Part shown: piece by piece, positions 55,546 to 64,000 of the stretch
Position numbering within the stretch: the first letter of the stretch is position 1
How the letters are laid out: every line of letters begins with the position of its first letter
Source: Mycobacterium basiliense
GTDB lineage: Bacteria; Actinomycetota; Actinomycetes; Mycobacteriales; Mycobacteriaceae
Direction of reading: 5' to 3'
Length of the DNA: 64,000 nucleotides
Assembly (NCBI RefSeq): GCF_900292015.1
Contig: NZ_LR130759.1
Span: 4,774,001-4,838,000, forward strand
Translations under genes and position numbers: made by a program
The notes under the pieces: generated by a model
The model's database searches: none
Seen by the model: the letters and a program-made list of their open reading frames with translations, nothing else
What the model was told of the DNA's origin: nothing

Positions 55546-56658
55546 TTGATACCCAACCGATTTAGTGCCTTTCCCTATGTTCTGGCGTGCATTGCGCTCA
55601 CGCTGTCCGGCTGCGGCAGCGACAAGAAAGCAAGTGCACCAGGCGCATCGACGGGCGCGCCGTCGGCGAATGTGAGCTGCGGCGGCAAGAACACGCTGCA
55701 GGCCAGCGGGTCGACCGCGCAGGCCAACGCGATGGCCCGGTTCGTCAGTGCGTTCGAGCGGGCGTGTTCGGGTCAGCTGCTGAACTACACGGCCAACGGA
55801 TCGGGTGCCGGGATCAGCGACTTTACGGCGAACAAGACCGATTTCGGTGGTTCGGATTCGCCGTTGACCCCCAGGGAATACGCGGCCGCTCAGCAACGCT
55901 GCGGCTCACCGGCGTGGAACCTGCCGGTGGTGTTCGGCCCCATCACGATCACCTACAACGTCCCCGATGTGCCCTCGTTGACGCTCGACGGTCCGGCGAC
56001 CGCCAAGATCTTCAACGGCGCCATAACGACTTGGAATGACCCTGCGATCCAGGCATTGAATTCGGGGATTTCTTTGCCCGCGAAACCGATTCGGGTGGTA
56101 TTCCGCAGCGACTTGTCCGGGACCTCGGACAACTTTCAGCAATATCTGGATACCGCCGGTGACGGCGCATGGGGCAAGGGCGCAGGAAAAACGTTCAACG
56201 GCGGTGTTGGCGAGGGCGCCGTGGGCAACGACGGCACCGCCGCGGCCGTCAAGCGCACCGAGGGGGCGATCACCTACAACGAATGGTCGTTCGCCCAGGC
56301 ACAACAGTTGGACATGGCCAAGATCATCACGTCGGCGGGTCCGGACCCGGTAGCGGTAAGCGCAGCATCGGTGGGCACGACGATTGCCTCAGCGGGGATC
56401 ATCAACCAAGGCAACGACCTCGTTCTCGACACGATCTCGTTCTACCGGCCGAACCAGCCCGGCTCCTACCCGATCGTGCTGGCGACCTACGAGATTGTGT
56501 GCTCGAACTATCCCGACCCCCAGGTCGGTGCGGCCGTGAAGGCCTTCCTGCAGAGCACCATCGGGGCAGGCCAGGACGGCTTGGCGGATCACGGGTATAT
56601 CCCCATTCCGGACGCGTTCAGGTCGCGACTGTCCACCGCCGTCAACGCCATCTCGTGA
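55546..56658 (+). CDS. pstS3: Phosphate-binding lipoprotein PstS3
   Basis: The 370-residue protein has a signal peptide with lipobox (LTLSGC), then [57 protein letters not shown] and [13 protein letters not shown], the phosphate-binding motifs. It strongly resembles PstS3 of M. tuberculosis, including the length when the TTG at 55546 is used; the frame is open from 55471. It delivers phosphate to a Pst ABC transporter, but no pstC, pstA or pstB gene is adjacent. Confidence 0.93.
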   Translation: MIPNRFSAFPYVLACIALTLSGCGSDKKASAPGASTGAPSANVSCGGKNTLQASGSTAQANAMARFVSAFERACSGQLLNYTANGSGAGISDFTANKTDFGGSDSPLTPREYAAAQQRCGSPAWNLPVVFGPITITYNVPDVPSLTLDGPATAKIFNGAITTWNDPAIQALNSGISLPAKPIRVVFRSDLSGTSDNFQQYLDTAGDGAWGKGAGKTFNGGVGEGAVGNDGTAAAVKRTEGAITYNEWSFAQAQQLDMAKIITSAGPDPVAVSAASVGTTIASAGIINQGNDLVLDTISFYRPNQPGSYPIVLATYEIVCSNYPDPQVGAAVKAFLQSTIGAGQDGLADHGYIPIPDAFRSRLSTAVNAIS

Positions 56659-56923
56659 TCCGCTTGCTTTGAGATCCGCCGCCTTAGCGCCCCCGGGACG
56701 GCGATGTGGACCGATCCTGGTACCGGCGCGATGAAACGTTGACCGGCGCGATTGACGGAGCCTGCATCGCCTCGACGCCATGGTGTGCGTTGCGGTGTCA
56801 GCCGCGTCGGTGATTCATGTCGTATTCATAACTTCACCCGGGCCTCACGAGAGTTGGCACGTGGAAATATTTTGATTTCACCGCCTTCCGATGGCCAAGA
56901 GGTTGGCCGGATTGGAAAACAGG

Positions 56924-58888
56924 ATGTCGTACCTGGTCGCCACGCCGGACGTGTTAGCCACAGTTGCGACGGAGGCCGCGGGTATCGGCTCTTCGATCGA
57001 AGCGGCGAGGCTAGCGGCTTTGGCCCCGACCAGCAGGCTACTAGCGGCTGCCGCCGACGAGGTATCGACCGCGATCGCGTCGCTGTTCTCCGCCCATGCC
57101 GAGGAATACCAGATGCTCGGTAAACACGCGGCGGCCTTCCATGAGCAGTTTGTGCAGGTATTGAGCAACGCCAGCAGGACGTATGCGGCCGCGGAGGCGG
57201 CCAATGCCAACTCTCTGCAGGTCCTCGCCGACGACGTGCTGGCTGCGATCAATGCGCCCGCGAACTTGTTGTTGGGGCGTCCGTTGATCGGCAACGGGAC
57301 CGACGGCGCGCCCGGCACTGGGCAAGCCGGTGGCGCCGGCGGGATTCTGTGGGGCAACGGCGGCGCGGGCGGATCGGGTGCGCCGGGTCAGATGGGCGGG
57401 CCCGGCGGCGCTGCCGGGTTGATTGGTACCGGTGGAGTCGGTGGCGCCGGCGGGATCGGAGGCGGGCACGGCGGGACCGGCGGCACGGGCGGGGTGTTGC
57501 TGGGCAATGGCGGGGACGGCGGCGTGGGAGGGGTGGGCACCGGAACCATCCTCAGCGGGCCCGGCGGGTTGGGCGGCCGGGCACTTTCGTGGCTTGGCAG
57601 CCCGGGCGCTTTCGGCGCCACCGGTGGTCACTCGAACATGCTGTACCTGTCTCAGCAAGAGGCACTCGCCCTGCTCATGGCTACACCGAACGCCAATTTC
57701 TTGTTGATCGGCACGGACGGCACGAATCTGAGCAAGATCCTGGCAGACCCCACCGGGACCCCGAATTTCCACGCGTTCATGGGACAAAGCATCACCTCCG
57801 CGTCGACCATCGTCGGGCATACGACCATCTCCAACCCCTCGTGGACGACCATGCAGACCGGTGTGTGGGGCGAGACGGCCGGTGTGAGCAACAACGTGTT
57901 CACTCCCTGGACGTATGACACCTGGCCAACCGTGTACAACTTCCTCGAGAACACCTACGACACCCAAGTCGAAACCACCGTCATCGCTAATTGGCGCCCC
58001 ATCACCGACATTGCCGGCGCCGGCTCCAACCCCGCCGACAACATCGAATTCGTCCCGCAGGTTGCGGGCGACACGAACTGGATATTGACGCAGAACCTGG
58101 TGGGAGAAAAGACTCAGGCCGCGATTATGGCCGCCGATCCAAACAAAGGCAATTTCATTTTCTCGTACTTTATTGGAGTGGATGAAAATGCGCACATGTA
58201 CGGCGGCGATTCGCCGCAGTACGAGATGGCGATTCGGAACATGGACTATAACCTCGGTTCCCAAACCGCGGGCGGTGGCGGCATATTGGAGGCGGTGTAC
58301 AACTGGGAAGCAATACACGGTGAGGAATTCTCCACGCTCGTGGTCACCGACCACGGCGAAATAGGTCCGGACGAATTCGGTCGCGGACACGGCTTCCAAT
58401 CACCGCGAGAGACATCGACATTCCTCATGTTCGATCAGGCCTACAATGACATGCGCGACGGGTATATCAATAACTCGTGGCAGATTGTCAGTGTGACGCC
58501 AACAATTATGGATCAATTCAGCATTCCGCCGCTGCCGTATATGGAGGGCGCGCCCCTGACGGCTCCCGTCTTCGACAGCACCTATGTTGATCCCGGCGCC
58601 AACCTGTTCAGTGTGCTCAGCGCCAATATTGCCGCCCAAGGCTATCCCGATATCGCAACCAACCTGAGCCTGGTGTCGCGCTCGGTCGTCGCCTCGATTC
58701 CCTACGTGGTGTACGAGCAGGTAAGCAACATCGTCGACGCGGTGCCCAGCTTCTTGCAGGTACCGGTCTCATGGCTGGGTGCCGGCATCTACCAGGCGGT
58801 AAACATCCCCGCTCAGATCTGGGTCCGGCTCACCGGTGTGACCGGTAACCAAATCATCCCACCGGTGTTCAACCCGTTCCTGCCCTAG
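56924..58888 (+). CDS. PE_PGRS protein fused to a type I phosphodiesterase/alkaline phosphatase-like domain
   Basis: The 654-residue protein has a PE domain (1-95, [22 protein letters not shown]), a short Gly-Gly-Ala/Asn PGRS tract (about 120-225), and a non-repetitive domain (about 235-560). In that domain I see metal and catalytic residues of the nucleotide pyrophosphatase/phosphodiesterase fold: D265 (IGTDGTN), nucleophile-position S303 ([11 protein letters not shown]), D420/H424 (VDENAHM), D476/H477 (VTDHGE) and H489 (GRGHGF). The ATG at 56924 gives the standard PE start; an ATG at 56891 adds 11 residues. Likely ESX-5-exported surface enzyme. Confidence 0.93.
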   Translation: MSYLVATPDVLATVATEAAGIGSSIEAARLAALAPTSRLLAAAADEVSTAIASLFSAHAEEYQMLGKHAAAFHEQFVQVLSNASRTYAAAEAANANSLQVLADDVLAAINAPANLLLGRPLIGNGTDGAPGTGQAGGAGGILWGNGGAGGSGAPGQMGGPGGAAGLIGTGGVGGAGGIGGGHGGTGGTGGVLLGNGGDGGVGGVGTGTILSGPGGLGGRALSWLGSPGAFGATGGHSNMLYLSQQEALALLMATPNANFLLIGTDGTNLSKILADPTGTPNFHAFMGQSITSASTIVGHTTISNPSWTTMQTGVWGETAGVSNNVFTPWTYDTWPTVYNFLENTYDTQVETTVIANWRPITDIAGAGSNPADNIEFVPQVAGDTNWILTQNLVGEKTQAAIMAADPNKGNFIFSYFIGVDENAHMYGGDSPQYEMAIRNMDYNLGSQTAGGGGILEAVYNWEAIHGEEFSTLVVTDHGEIGPDEFGRGHGFQSPRETSTFLMFDQAYNDMRDGYINNSWQIVSVTPTIMDQFSIPPLPYMEGAPLTAPVFDSTYVDPGANLFSVLSANIAAQGYPDIATNLSLVSRSVVASIPYVVYEQVSNIVDAVPSFLQVPVSWLGAGIYQAVNIPAQIWVRLTGVTGNQIIPPVFNPFLP

Positions 58889-59025
58889 GGCCGGCCCCGC
58901 CGTCATCACGGCTGTCGTCAAGTATTGAGTCCGCGACGTCGCGACTCGACGCGAACGGACCGCAACCGGACAAATCCGACCAGTCAAATCGCCGCGCCGT
59001 CGTCACCGTGTCGGCGTCAAAGAGA

Positions 59026-59080
59026 GTGGCCAGGGACGGGATCGAACCGTCGACCTTCCGCTTTTCAGTTCGCAGGCGGA
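59026..59080 (-). pseudogene. Truncated tRNA-Phe 3' half, possible attachment site
   Basis: On the minus strand the sequence matches the 3' part of mycobacterial tRNA-Phe: anticodon-loop CTGAAAA, stem GCGGA, variable region, T-arm GGTTCGATCCC and acceptor CCTGGCCA. The 5' acceptor and D arm are missing. The anticodon stem is TCCGC...GCGGA, but the loop is 14 bases, as if CTGCGAA had been inserted before CTGAAAA. CCA is not encoded (CTC instead). It cannot be a working tRNA. Confidence 0.7.
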
Positions 59081-59088
59081 CATGTTTC

Positions 59089-59127
59089 CCCAGGTCGCCG
59101 AACTATGCCTCACTCCTCTGACCTGGG
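59089..59127. repeat. 8-bp inverted repeat beside the tRNA fragment
   Basis: CCCAGGTC (59089-59096) and GACCTGGG (59120-59127) are perfect complements separated by 23 bases. The role is unknown; it could be part of a recombination or transcription-stop structure. Confidence 0.4.
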
Positions 59128-59230
59128 CTTTCAGTGTGTCGGACTATCGGTTGGGGTGCAGCTCTTGTGACATCGCCGTGACACATCGGGCAGGGTCAGC
59201 TGTCACACTGGTTCCTCCGTGGAACTGTAT

Positions 59231-59283
59231 GTTCAATAAACCGCCGCGTTCAATAAAACTGAACACGCAGTTATACTGAACAC
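59231..59283 (+). promoter_or_regulatory. Leaderless promoter with repeated operator half-sites
   Basis: TATACT at 59272-59277 is a good -10 box, with the antitoxin GTG 6 bases later, so the mRNA is probably leaderless. GTTCAATAAA occurs at 59231 and again at 59249, with inverted TGAAC units at 59259 and 59277 in the promoter. Such repeats suit autoregulation by the antitoxin. Confidence 0.65.
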
Positions 59284-60312
59284 GTGGACCAGATCGGGGC
59301 CGATCTCGCTGAGGCCGTTGAGCGTCACCTCACCGAATACGGTGTGCGGGTGCTCGGCCGCCTATCGGCATTGAATTCCGATTATCCCGAACCGCTTGAC
59401 CTGGAGATCGACGGTCACCCCCTCACGATCACTGCCCTCTACCTTCCTCACCTGTCGGCAACGGCAGCACTGCAGGCCTCGGATACCTCCGGTGGCGGCT
59501 CGCCGCTCCTTCTGGTGGGCCCGCGACTACACCCGTCGAGCGCTGAAACGCTGCGGGCCAGCGGACTTTGGTACATCGATGAGGCCGGGAACGCCTATTT
59601 GCGCCACCAGGGTGGGCTGCTCATCGATGTGCGCGGCCGACGGTCAGCCGTATCCGCGCAACCGGACACCCTCGGCGACGGACTACACAGCGATGGACCG
59701 CGTAACCCGTTCACCCCCAAGCGCGCGCAGGTTGTCTGCGTACTGCTTGACGCACCACAACTGGTCGACGCGCCGCTGCGTGACATCGCCGAGAGCGCCG
59801 GCGTCTCGGTCGGTATGGCCAAGGAGACGATGGATACGTTGCGCACTACAGGCTTTCTCGAAAACCTCGGCTCCCGCCGCCGCCTGGTGCGCGCCGATGA
59901 GCTGCTGGACCTGTGGGCGGCTGCCTATCCGGGGGGGCTGGGTCGGGCCAACAGACTCCTTGTCGCGAGCGGTGACATCCGCTCTTGGTCTGTGCCCGCG
60001 GGACTCGAGGTGGCGGTCAGCGGAGAACAGGCCGTGCCCGACGACATCCGCAATCCCGAATCACTGGTGCTCTACGTCGACACCGCAGACGCCGGGCCGC
60101 CCGCCGACCTGCTTATTCACAACCGCTGGCACCGCGACCCGCACGGCCACATCGTGCTCCGAAAACTGTTCTGGCGCCACCTACCTGACCAGCGACCCGG
60201 ATTGGCTCCCGCGGCCCTGATCTATGCCGACCTGCTGGCCTCGCACGAACCGCGCCAGCTCGAAGTTGCCCACCACTTGAGAAGGCACGATGAGCGACTC
60301 ACCCGACTATGA
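59284..60312 (+). CDS. AbiEi/MenA-like antitoxin with winged helix
   Basis: The 342-residue protein resembles the antitoxin side of nucleotidyltransferase toxin systems (AbiEi/COG4861-like). Residues 140-200 form a winged helix (LVDAPLRDIAESAGVSVGMAKETMDTLR). The C-terminal part is unassigned but conserved-looking, with AVSGEQAVPDD and LVLYVDTAD. It starts with a leaderless GTG and overlaps the toxin gene by 23 bases, the usual antitoxin-first order. In M. tuberculosis Rv0837c-Rv0836c (MenA2-MenT2) lies in the same neighbourhood and order; orthology is likely but unproven. Confidence 0.82.
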   Translation: MDQIGADLAEAVERHLTEYGVRVLGRLSALNSDYPEPLDLEIDGHPLTITALYLPHLSATAALQASDTSGGGSPLLLVGPRLHPSSAETLRASGLWYIDEAGNAYLRHQGGLLIDVRGRRSAVSAQPDTLGDGLHSDGPRNPFTPKRAQVVCVLLDAPQLVDAPLRDIAESAGVSVGMAKETMDTLRTTGFLENLGSRRRLVRADELLDLWAAAYPGGLGRANRLLVASGDIRSWSVPAGLEVAVSGEQAVPDDIRNPESLVLYVDTADAGPPADLLIHNRWHRDPHGHIVLRKLFWRHLPDQRPGLAPAALIYADLLASHEPRQLEVAHHLRRHDERLTRL

Positions 60313-61105
60313 CCCGCCTCTGCTGGCCTGGGTGACATCGGTCGTCGCGGCACTTGCCCACGTCGTACCGGCCGAACAACTGATGCTTGTCGGCGCACAG
60401 TGCCGCGATCTACTGCACTGGCGCTACTGCCGCGATGTGCCACCGCGGGCCACCAACGACACCGACATAGCAGTGGCCCTGAAGAGTTGGGACCACTTCG
60501 AGAGAATTCGTGCCACCTTCCCCTCCGTGGGTAGCGCCGGGCACCGATTCGTGATCGCCGACCGTGCAGTCGACATCATTCCGTTCGGAGAGGTGGAGTC
60601 GCCCACCGGAACAACCCGCCATCCCCCGGGCAACGAGTCCATGAACGTCCACGGGTTCACCGACGCCTACCTGCGTGCCGATGTTCTCTCGCTCCCTGGC
60701 GGACTGAAAGTCCGCATCCCCCAACCACCGAATTATGCGGTACTCAAACTGCACGCATGGCTGGACCGCTCCGCGGACCACGACTACAGAGACGGTCCGG
60801 ATCTGGCCTTGGCGGTGCACTGGTACGCCGGCGACCTCGACCGGCTTTACGCCGAACCACACCAGTGGGCCCTGCACCGCCATGATTTCGACCTGCGCAC
60901 CGCCGCTGCCGCGCTGCTCGGCCACGACATGCGCGCCAGTGTCAGCACGCCGGAGGCCGCGGTGCTGGCGACGCGCGTGACACAGGCCGACCACGACCTG
61001 CTGGCCGAGCACTTCGCTGTCGGCCAACTGGGCTGGCCCGCCACGGCTGCCACGCGGCGTCCGCTGGTAGAGGCGCTACTCGACCAGCTCACGCCAGTCT
61101 CCTGA
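60290..61105 (+). CDS. AbiEii/MenT-like nucleotidyltransferase toxin
   Basis: The 271-residue protein has the nucleotidyltransferase pattern: LMLVGAQCRDLL, then TNDTDIAVAL with D57 and D59 as metal ligands and D95 (AVDIIPFG) as the third carboxylate. MenT toxins add nucleotides to tRNA acceptor ends and stop growth; AbiEii works in phage abortive infection. The gene overlaps the antitoxin by 23 bases. At 271 residues it is longer than MenT2 (recalled as 217), so the start or the subfamily may differ. Confidence 0.85.
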   Translation: MSDSPDYDPPLLAWVTSVVAALAHVVPAEQLMLVGAQCRDLLHWRYCRDVPPRATNDTDIAVALKSWDHFERIRATFPSVGSAGHRFVIADRAVDIIPFGEVESPTGTTRHPPGNESMNVHGFTDAYLRADVLSLPGGLKVRIPQPPNYAVLKLHAWLDRSADHDYRDGPDLALAVHWYAGDLDRLYAEPHQWALHRHDFDLRTAAAALLGHDMRASVSTPEAAVLATRVTQADHDLLAEHFAVGQLGWPATAATRRPLVEALLDQLTPVS

Positions 61106-61207
61106 TTGCGAACCGCAATCACCCAATGTACGTTCTCAAACGGTGCGTCATACATAATTGGTTAGGTTAGGCAGGGTTCCTTACCGCTGCATTTCGTCAC
61201 CGCGACA

Positions 61208-61588
61208 TCAGTAGAAGTCGTGAAGTTCCCCGACCAGAAGCCTACTGGCCCAGCGCTGCGGCGTTGCCGGCATTGAGTAACCCGTCACACACTCATCCGC
61301 GCCGCGCATCCCCAAGAAACAGGCGCGCCCATGCCCGGCATCATCAGGCCGAAACGCGAGCAGGACAACCACACCCACCACCACGAAGCCGAACCCACCC
61401 ACCTCACGCAACCAGACCCGAACGGCCAGCCGGAACACGGCCGGAGCCGCGGAAGCCGGGAGACCGCGAACGCACGCGGCCTCCAAGGCCGCGGGCGCGA
61501 GCTGGTCGGACGGCTGGAGCGGCGTAGGCCGTGTTCCGGCTGGGACCAACGGACTTGCCATATCTGCCAAAGCGCCCAGCGAGACCAA
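61208..61588 (-). CDS. Doubtful hypothetical protein with one membrane helix
   Basis: A 126-codon frame encodes an Ala/Pro-rich N-terminus and one hydrophobic segment (GGFGFVVVGVVVLLAF). The ATG has no evident ribosome-binding site and other frames here are also open. No family is recognised. Third-position GC is only moderately raised. It may be chance. Confidence 0.25.
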   Translation of the reverse strand: MVSLGALADMASPLVPAGTRPTPLQPSDQLAPAALEAACVRGLPASAAPAVFRLAVRVWLREVGGFGFVVVGVVVLLAFRPDDAGHGRACFLGMRGADECVTGYSMPATPQRWASRLLVGELHDFY

Positions 61589-62086
61589 CCATAGCGCACG
61601 TCATGACCCGCACCTATGAAGTCCGGCAGGGCTGAAAGAAACCCATCCTGCCGGGAAGTACCATCAGCCGGTAGAGGTTTCGGGCATTACCGGCGCATGC
61701 GGAGGCTGTGTGCGATCCCGAGTACAGCTGGGCAGCAACGGTTCTGATCTGAGATGGCATGACCTTGCCCATGCCATCCGTGAGCTGATCAACCAGGCCA
61801 GCGCTACCGGTCTTCACGACCACGATCGCCCCAACCTCACGGAGCAGGAACTGGTTGAGTACCTGCAAGACAGCGAGCAACTTCCGGTCACGCGGCGCAG
61901 CGAATCAAGTACGCGGTGATACGCCGCGAGATCGTGCCGCTCGCATCGGTAACCGCAACTACTGCTCAATACGAGGCGGCCTGGATTCGGTTAGATCGTG
62001 CAAATGTACATTGGCGGGATCTGGCTACTGTCGGGTTTCGTGGAGCACTACCCACCCTCGTGGTGACAGGCTATTGACTGCAATTA
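61589..62086. other. About 500-bp region without a supported gene
   Basis: A 69-codon frame at 61710-61919 (+) with a GTG start could encode a small, charged protein, but nothing identifies it. The rest shows no gene. The region lies between the toxin-antitoxin pair and the methyltransferase operon and may be a scar of rearrangement. Confidence 0.4.
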
Positions 62087-62596
62087 TCAGATTCCGCCGC
62101 GGAGAGCGGCGCCCGGCCAGTACGCCTCGATATCGTCGAGCGTTACGATCCTGCGCGGTAATCCTCTTCCGACGCTAGGTCCAGCATCCAGCAGTCTCTG
62201 GATAGCGTCATGACCTTCGTCCCCTGGCATGAGCGTGCGATAGCGGTAGGTCAGATGTGCAGATTCGACCACTACTAGCAGGGGCCGCTGCGAATCCTGG
62301 GGATACTGAAGATCCGTTGGGCCAAAGTGGAATTCGATCTTGGGATTCCTATTGCTACTCTGGGAAAAAACCAGCTTCTTGCATTTGCGTTCGACAACTC
62401 GGCCCGCTGTGGAGAGCTTTTCAAGCGTGATCGATCGATCATCGCCGGGTTCGAGATTGAAGAACTGCCGAGCGACGTCCCTGTTGAAGTGAACTTGCTG
62501 CCATCGCGGAAGACCGCTGCTGTTCTCCGCCTTGCCTACCGTCGCGAGGAGTGCCAACTCCGTGCCCGTCAACAGGTCTGGAACTTGATACGTCAT
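62087..62596 (-). CDS. Hypothetical protein in DNA-methyltransferase operon
   Basis: The 169-residue protein is not recognised. It has an alpha-helical start (LLTGTELALLATVG), a charged middle with RKCKKLVF, and a beta-rich stretch (PKIEFHFGPTDLQYP, PLLVVVESAHLTYRYRTL). Its ATG overlaps the methyltransferase stop by four bases, so it is made with the methylase. A restriction nuclease or specificity role is natural for such a place, but I cannot see a PD-(D/E)xK, HNH or PLD signature. Confidence 0.7.
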   Translation of the reverse strand: MTYQVPDLLTGTELALLATVGKAENSSGLPRWQQVHFNRDVARQFFNLEPGDDRSITLEKLSTAGRVVERKCKKLVFSQSSNRNPKIEFHFGPTDLQYPQDSQRPLLVVVESAHLTYRYRTLMPGDEGHDAIQRLLDAGPSVGRGLPRRIVTLDDIEAYWPGAALRGGI

Positions 62597-63462
62597 TCAG
62601 ACATCGTATGAGGGTCGGGCTTCCGCATTATGGTGTCGTACGGCAGCACCGTCTTGCCTGTTGATTTCTTCACCGGGGGTTTCGCCGCAATGATGATGTA
62701 CTCATGCACGTTCTTGAATAGGAAATTCGGTGGGTAAGGGTAGCTGCCAAAGATTGGCCGCTGGCCGTTGGCGGAACCCCACTTGCCGCCGGTTCCGTCC
62801 TTGTTCCAGATGATTTCGTTGACTAGGAGGAAGCCGACCTCGCGGAGAAGGTTGACGAAGTCGGTCGCCAGCGGGAATGTCAGTAAGCCATGCTCTGTGT
62901 GCTGGTTAACGTTGGCAGTGTTGACACAAAACTTACGACCAGGAGCGAGAACTCTCAGGACCTCGGCGAAGGCCGGCCGAAGGGACTCAATGAACTCCAG
63001 GTAGCCAGCGATATTGCCTAGGTTATTTCGGCCGTTCCCGTAATTCGCTTTGTTCCAGTACGGCGGACTTGTGACCGCCACGCCAACCGAGTTGTCCTCC
63101 AAGTCGAGCCTACGGGCGTCGCCTAACGACGGCGCGAACTGATCTCCCGTGCCATTCAAAGCTGCCTTTTCCTGAAGCATCCGCTTGACGTACGCCTTGT
63201 TCTGGTCGATGCATACCCCATGACGATTGAGCTCGGCCGCCACATGTCCAGTAGTGCCAGTGCCAGCGAAGGGATCTAGCACCACCTCCCCGATGAAGCT
63301 GAACATCTTTATGAGGCGTCGCGGGATCTCCGGAGGAAAAACGGCAGGATGCTCAACGTCGGAAGTGTTCGCAATACTCCACACGGTCTTCGTGTACTCT
63401 CGCCACTCATCTTTGGTAAGTGCGCTGGCGTCCCGCTGCTCGCGGGTGACAGTAAGACTCAC
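62593..63462 (-). CDS. DNA N4-cytosine/N6-adenine methyltransferase
   Basis: The 289-residue protein has motif X-like EHPAVFPPEIPRRLIKMFS, motif I VLDPFAGTGTTG (62-73) and motif IV TSPPYW (131-136), followed by target-side sequence VNEIIWNKDGTGG. Motif I precedes motif IV, and SPPY suggests N4-cytosine or N6-adenine methylation. It overlaps the upstream gene by four bases (ATGA) and the downstream one likewise. The GC content of this segment is visibly lower (33 of 60 bases in 62641-62700) than in the backbone. It probably belongs to a restriction-modification or related defence system. Confidence 0.9.
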   Translation of the reverse strand: MSLTVTREQRDASALTKDEWREYTKTVWSIANTSDVEHPAVFPPEIPRRLIKMFSFIGEVVLDPFAGTGTTGHVAAELNRHGVCIDQNKAYVKRMLQEKAALNGTGDQFAPSLGDARRLDLEDNSVGVAVTSPPYWNKANYGNGRNNLGNIAGYLEFIESLRPAFAEVLRVLAPGRKFCVNTANVNQHTEHGLLTFPLATDFVNLLREVGFLLVNEIIWNKDGTGGKWGSANGQRPIFGSYPYPPNFLFKNVHEYIIIAAKPPVKKSTGKTVLPYDTIMRKPDPHTMSE

Positions 63463-64000
63463 TGAGCCATCCTTCGAATTAAGTTGCGCCGCTTCGAATC
63501 AAGGTCAACAACGACGAGCTCTTCATACCATTGGGATAGCCGCTCGCGATAGTCCACGTCGATGAAGCTACCAAGCTCGGCATCGATCGCATCGATCAGG
63601 TCAGTGTGGATCCATGTCGGATAAGCCACCGTAGTCCGGCCGCGATTTGTGCTTACAGACGGGCTTTGGAGTGCTGCCTTCCAGAGCCGGTCTCCCAGAT
63701 CGGCAAGCCGTTCAACACGACTTGCATCCCCCGTCGGGACGGGGATACGGCGATGCACCATACCGGTGACGTGGAAGCCGTCCCCAATCACATGCCAAAT
63801 CCAAAATGCCAGTCGGCTACTGAGCAACGCATAAGCCGCTGAAGCATACAGCTCGGATACGAAACGGAGGATCCAGAAACTGTTCTGAGAGCTGTGCCCC
63901 TCGGTCACTGCGCGATACGGGTCACGGAGTACTCCGAGAAAGTTATACGCGGTTGGTGCCAGCGCGAGCACGTCCGACTGCTCTTCGTCGAACGAAGCCT
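63459..64000 (-). CDS. C-terminal part of a probable N6-adenine DNA methylase or type IIG-like protein, cut by the window edge
   Basis: The frame is open to the last base, so the gene continues outside. The visible 180 residues include a segment ALLSSRLAFWIWHVIGDGFHVTG, which looks like the C-terminal target-recognition side of large N6-adenine methylases (Eco57I/TaqI-like), followed by IPVPTGD and a helical tail. Catalytic motifs would be upstream, beyond 64000. It is the first visible gene of a tightly overlapping three-gene operon. Confidence 0.65.
   Translation of the reverse strand, partial: ASFDEEQSDVLALAPTAYNFLGVLRDPYRAVTEGHSSQNSFWILRFVSELYASAAYALLSSRLAFWIWHVIGDGFHVTGMVHRRIPVPTGDASRVERLADLGDRLWKAALQSPSVSTNRGRTTVAYPTWIHTDLIDAIDAELGSFIDVDYRERLSQWYEELVVVDLDSKRRNLIRRMAQ

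Noticed and set aside
57041..58399. Long open frame opposite the PE_PGRS gene
   Set aside because: Glycine-rich, high-GC repeats give open frames on the other strand by composition; the translated sequence is low-complexity without a family.
59026..59100. Functional tRNA-Phe gene
   Set aside because: No 5' acceptor or D arm can be found upstream, and the anticodon loop is twice the normal length.

Overview
The window looks like chromosomal DNA of a slow-growing, non-tuberculous Mycobacterium; the species cannot be fixed from sequence alone. The evidence is a PPE protein with the SVP motif, a PE_PGRS protein, mycobacterial lipoproteins (LpqS, LpqR, PstS3), a DUF732 protein, high GC, and leaderless GTG starts. 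From memory of M. tuberculosis gene order, a backbone colinear with Rv0836c to Rv0849 (inverted here) can be traced: Rv0849-type MFS, cysK2, lpqS, mmcO, sensor kinase, narL, orphan E1-alpha, MFS, proline-iminopeptidase-like hydrolase, methyltransferase, lpqR, and a MenA2/MenT2-like toxin-antitoxin pair. Several large blocks interrupt this backbone.

Layout. 1-3588: end of a LuxR regulator and two short-chain reductases. 3597-9450: PPE gene, MFS transporter, S-sulfocysteine synthase CysK2, and the copper genes lpqS and mmcO diverging from a RicR-type box. 9481-21111: insertion carrying an eight-gene minus-strand operon (mhpC, mhpA, mhpB, KstD-like dehydrogenase, flavin oxidoreductase, SDR, cyclase, hydrolase) with a divergent IclR regulator and a second KstD-like flavoprotein. 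It may dehydrogenate an alicyclic ring to a phenol and then cleave it at the meta position. 21119-27235: NarL with two paralogous sensor kinases, an E1-alpha-like protein with an eroded thiamine site, and an MFS transporter.

27372-41604: an acyl-CoA catabolic cluster. It holds MeaB, thiolase, enoyl-CoA hydratase, two overlapping acyl-CoA dehydrogenases, an AMP-forming ligase, a 2Fe-2S ferredoxin, a type III CoA-transferase, an LLM oxidoreductase, a two-subunit B12-dependent mutase with an unusual active site, and an amidase. The backbone hydrolase and methyltransferase lie within it. Two promoters here share a 15-bp operator-like palindrome. 41756-49213: a 694-residue nitrilase-superfamily protein, LpqR, a secreted CBM2-GH12 cellulase, a maleate-isomerase-like enzyme, a MarR regulator and type 2 IPP isomerase. 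49679-58888: a small secreted protein, an SDR/decarboxylase/two-amidohydrolase operon whose first gene begins with a 21-bp tandem repeat, a DUF732 protein, PstS3, and a PE_PGRS protein fused to a phosphodiesterase-like domain.

59026-64000: a broken tRNA-Phe 3' end, the toxin-antitoxin pair, weak small ORFs, and a three-gene minus-strand operon with DNA methyltransferases that runs off the window. This end reads as island or defence DNA. No insertion sequence, CRISPR array, rRNA or intact tRNA was recognised.
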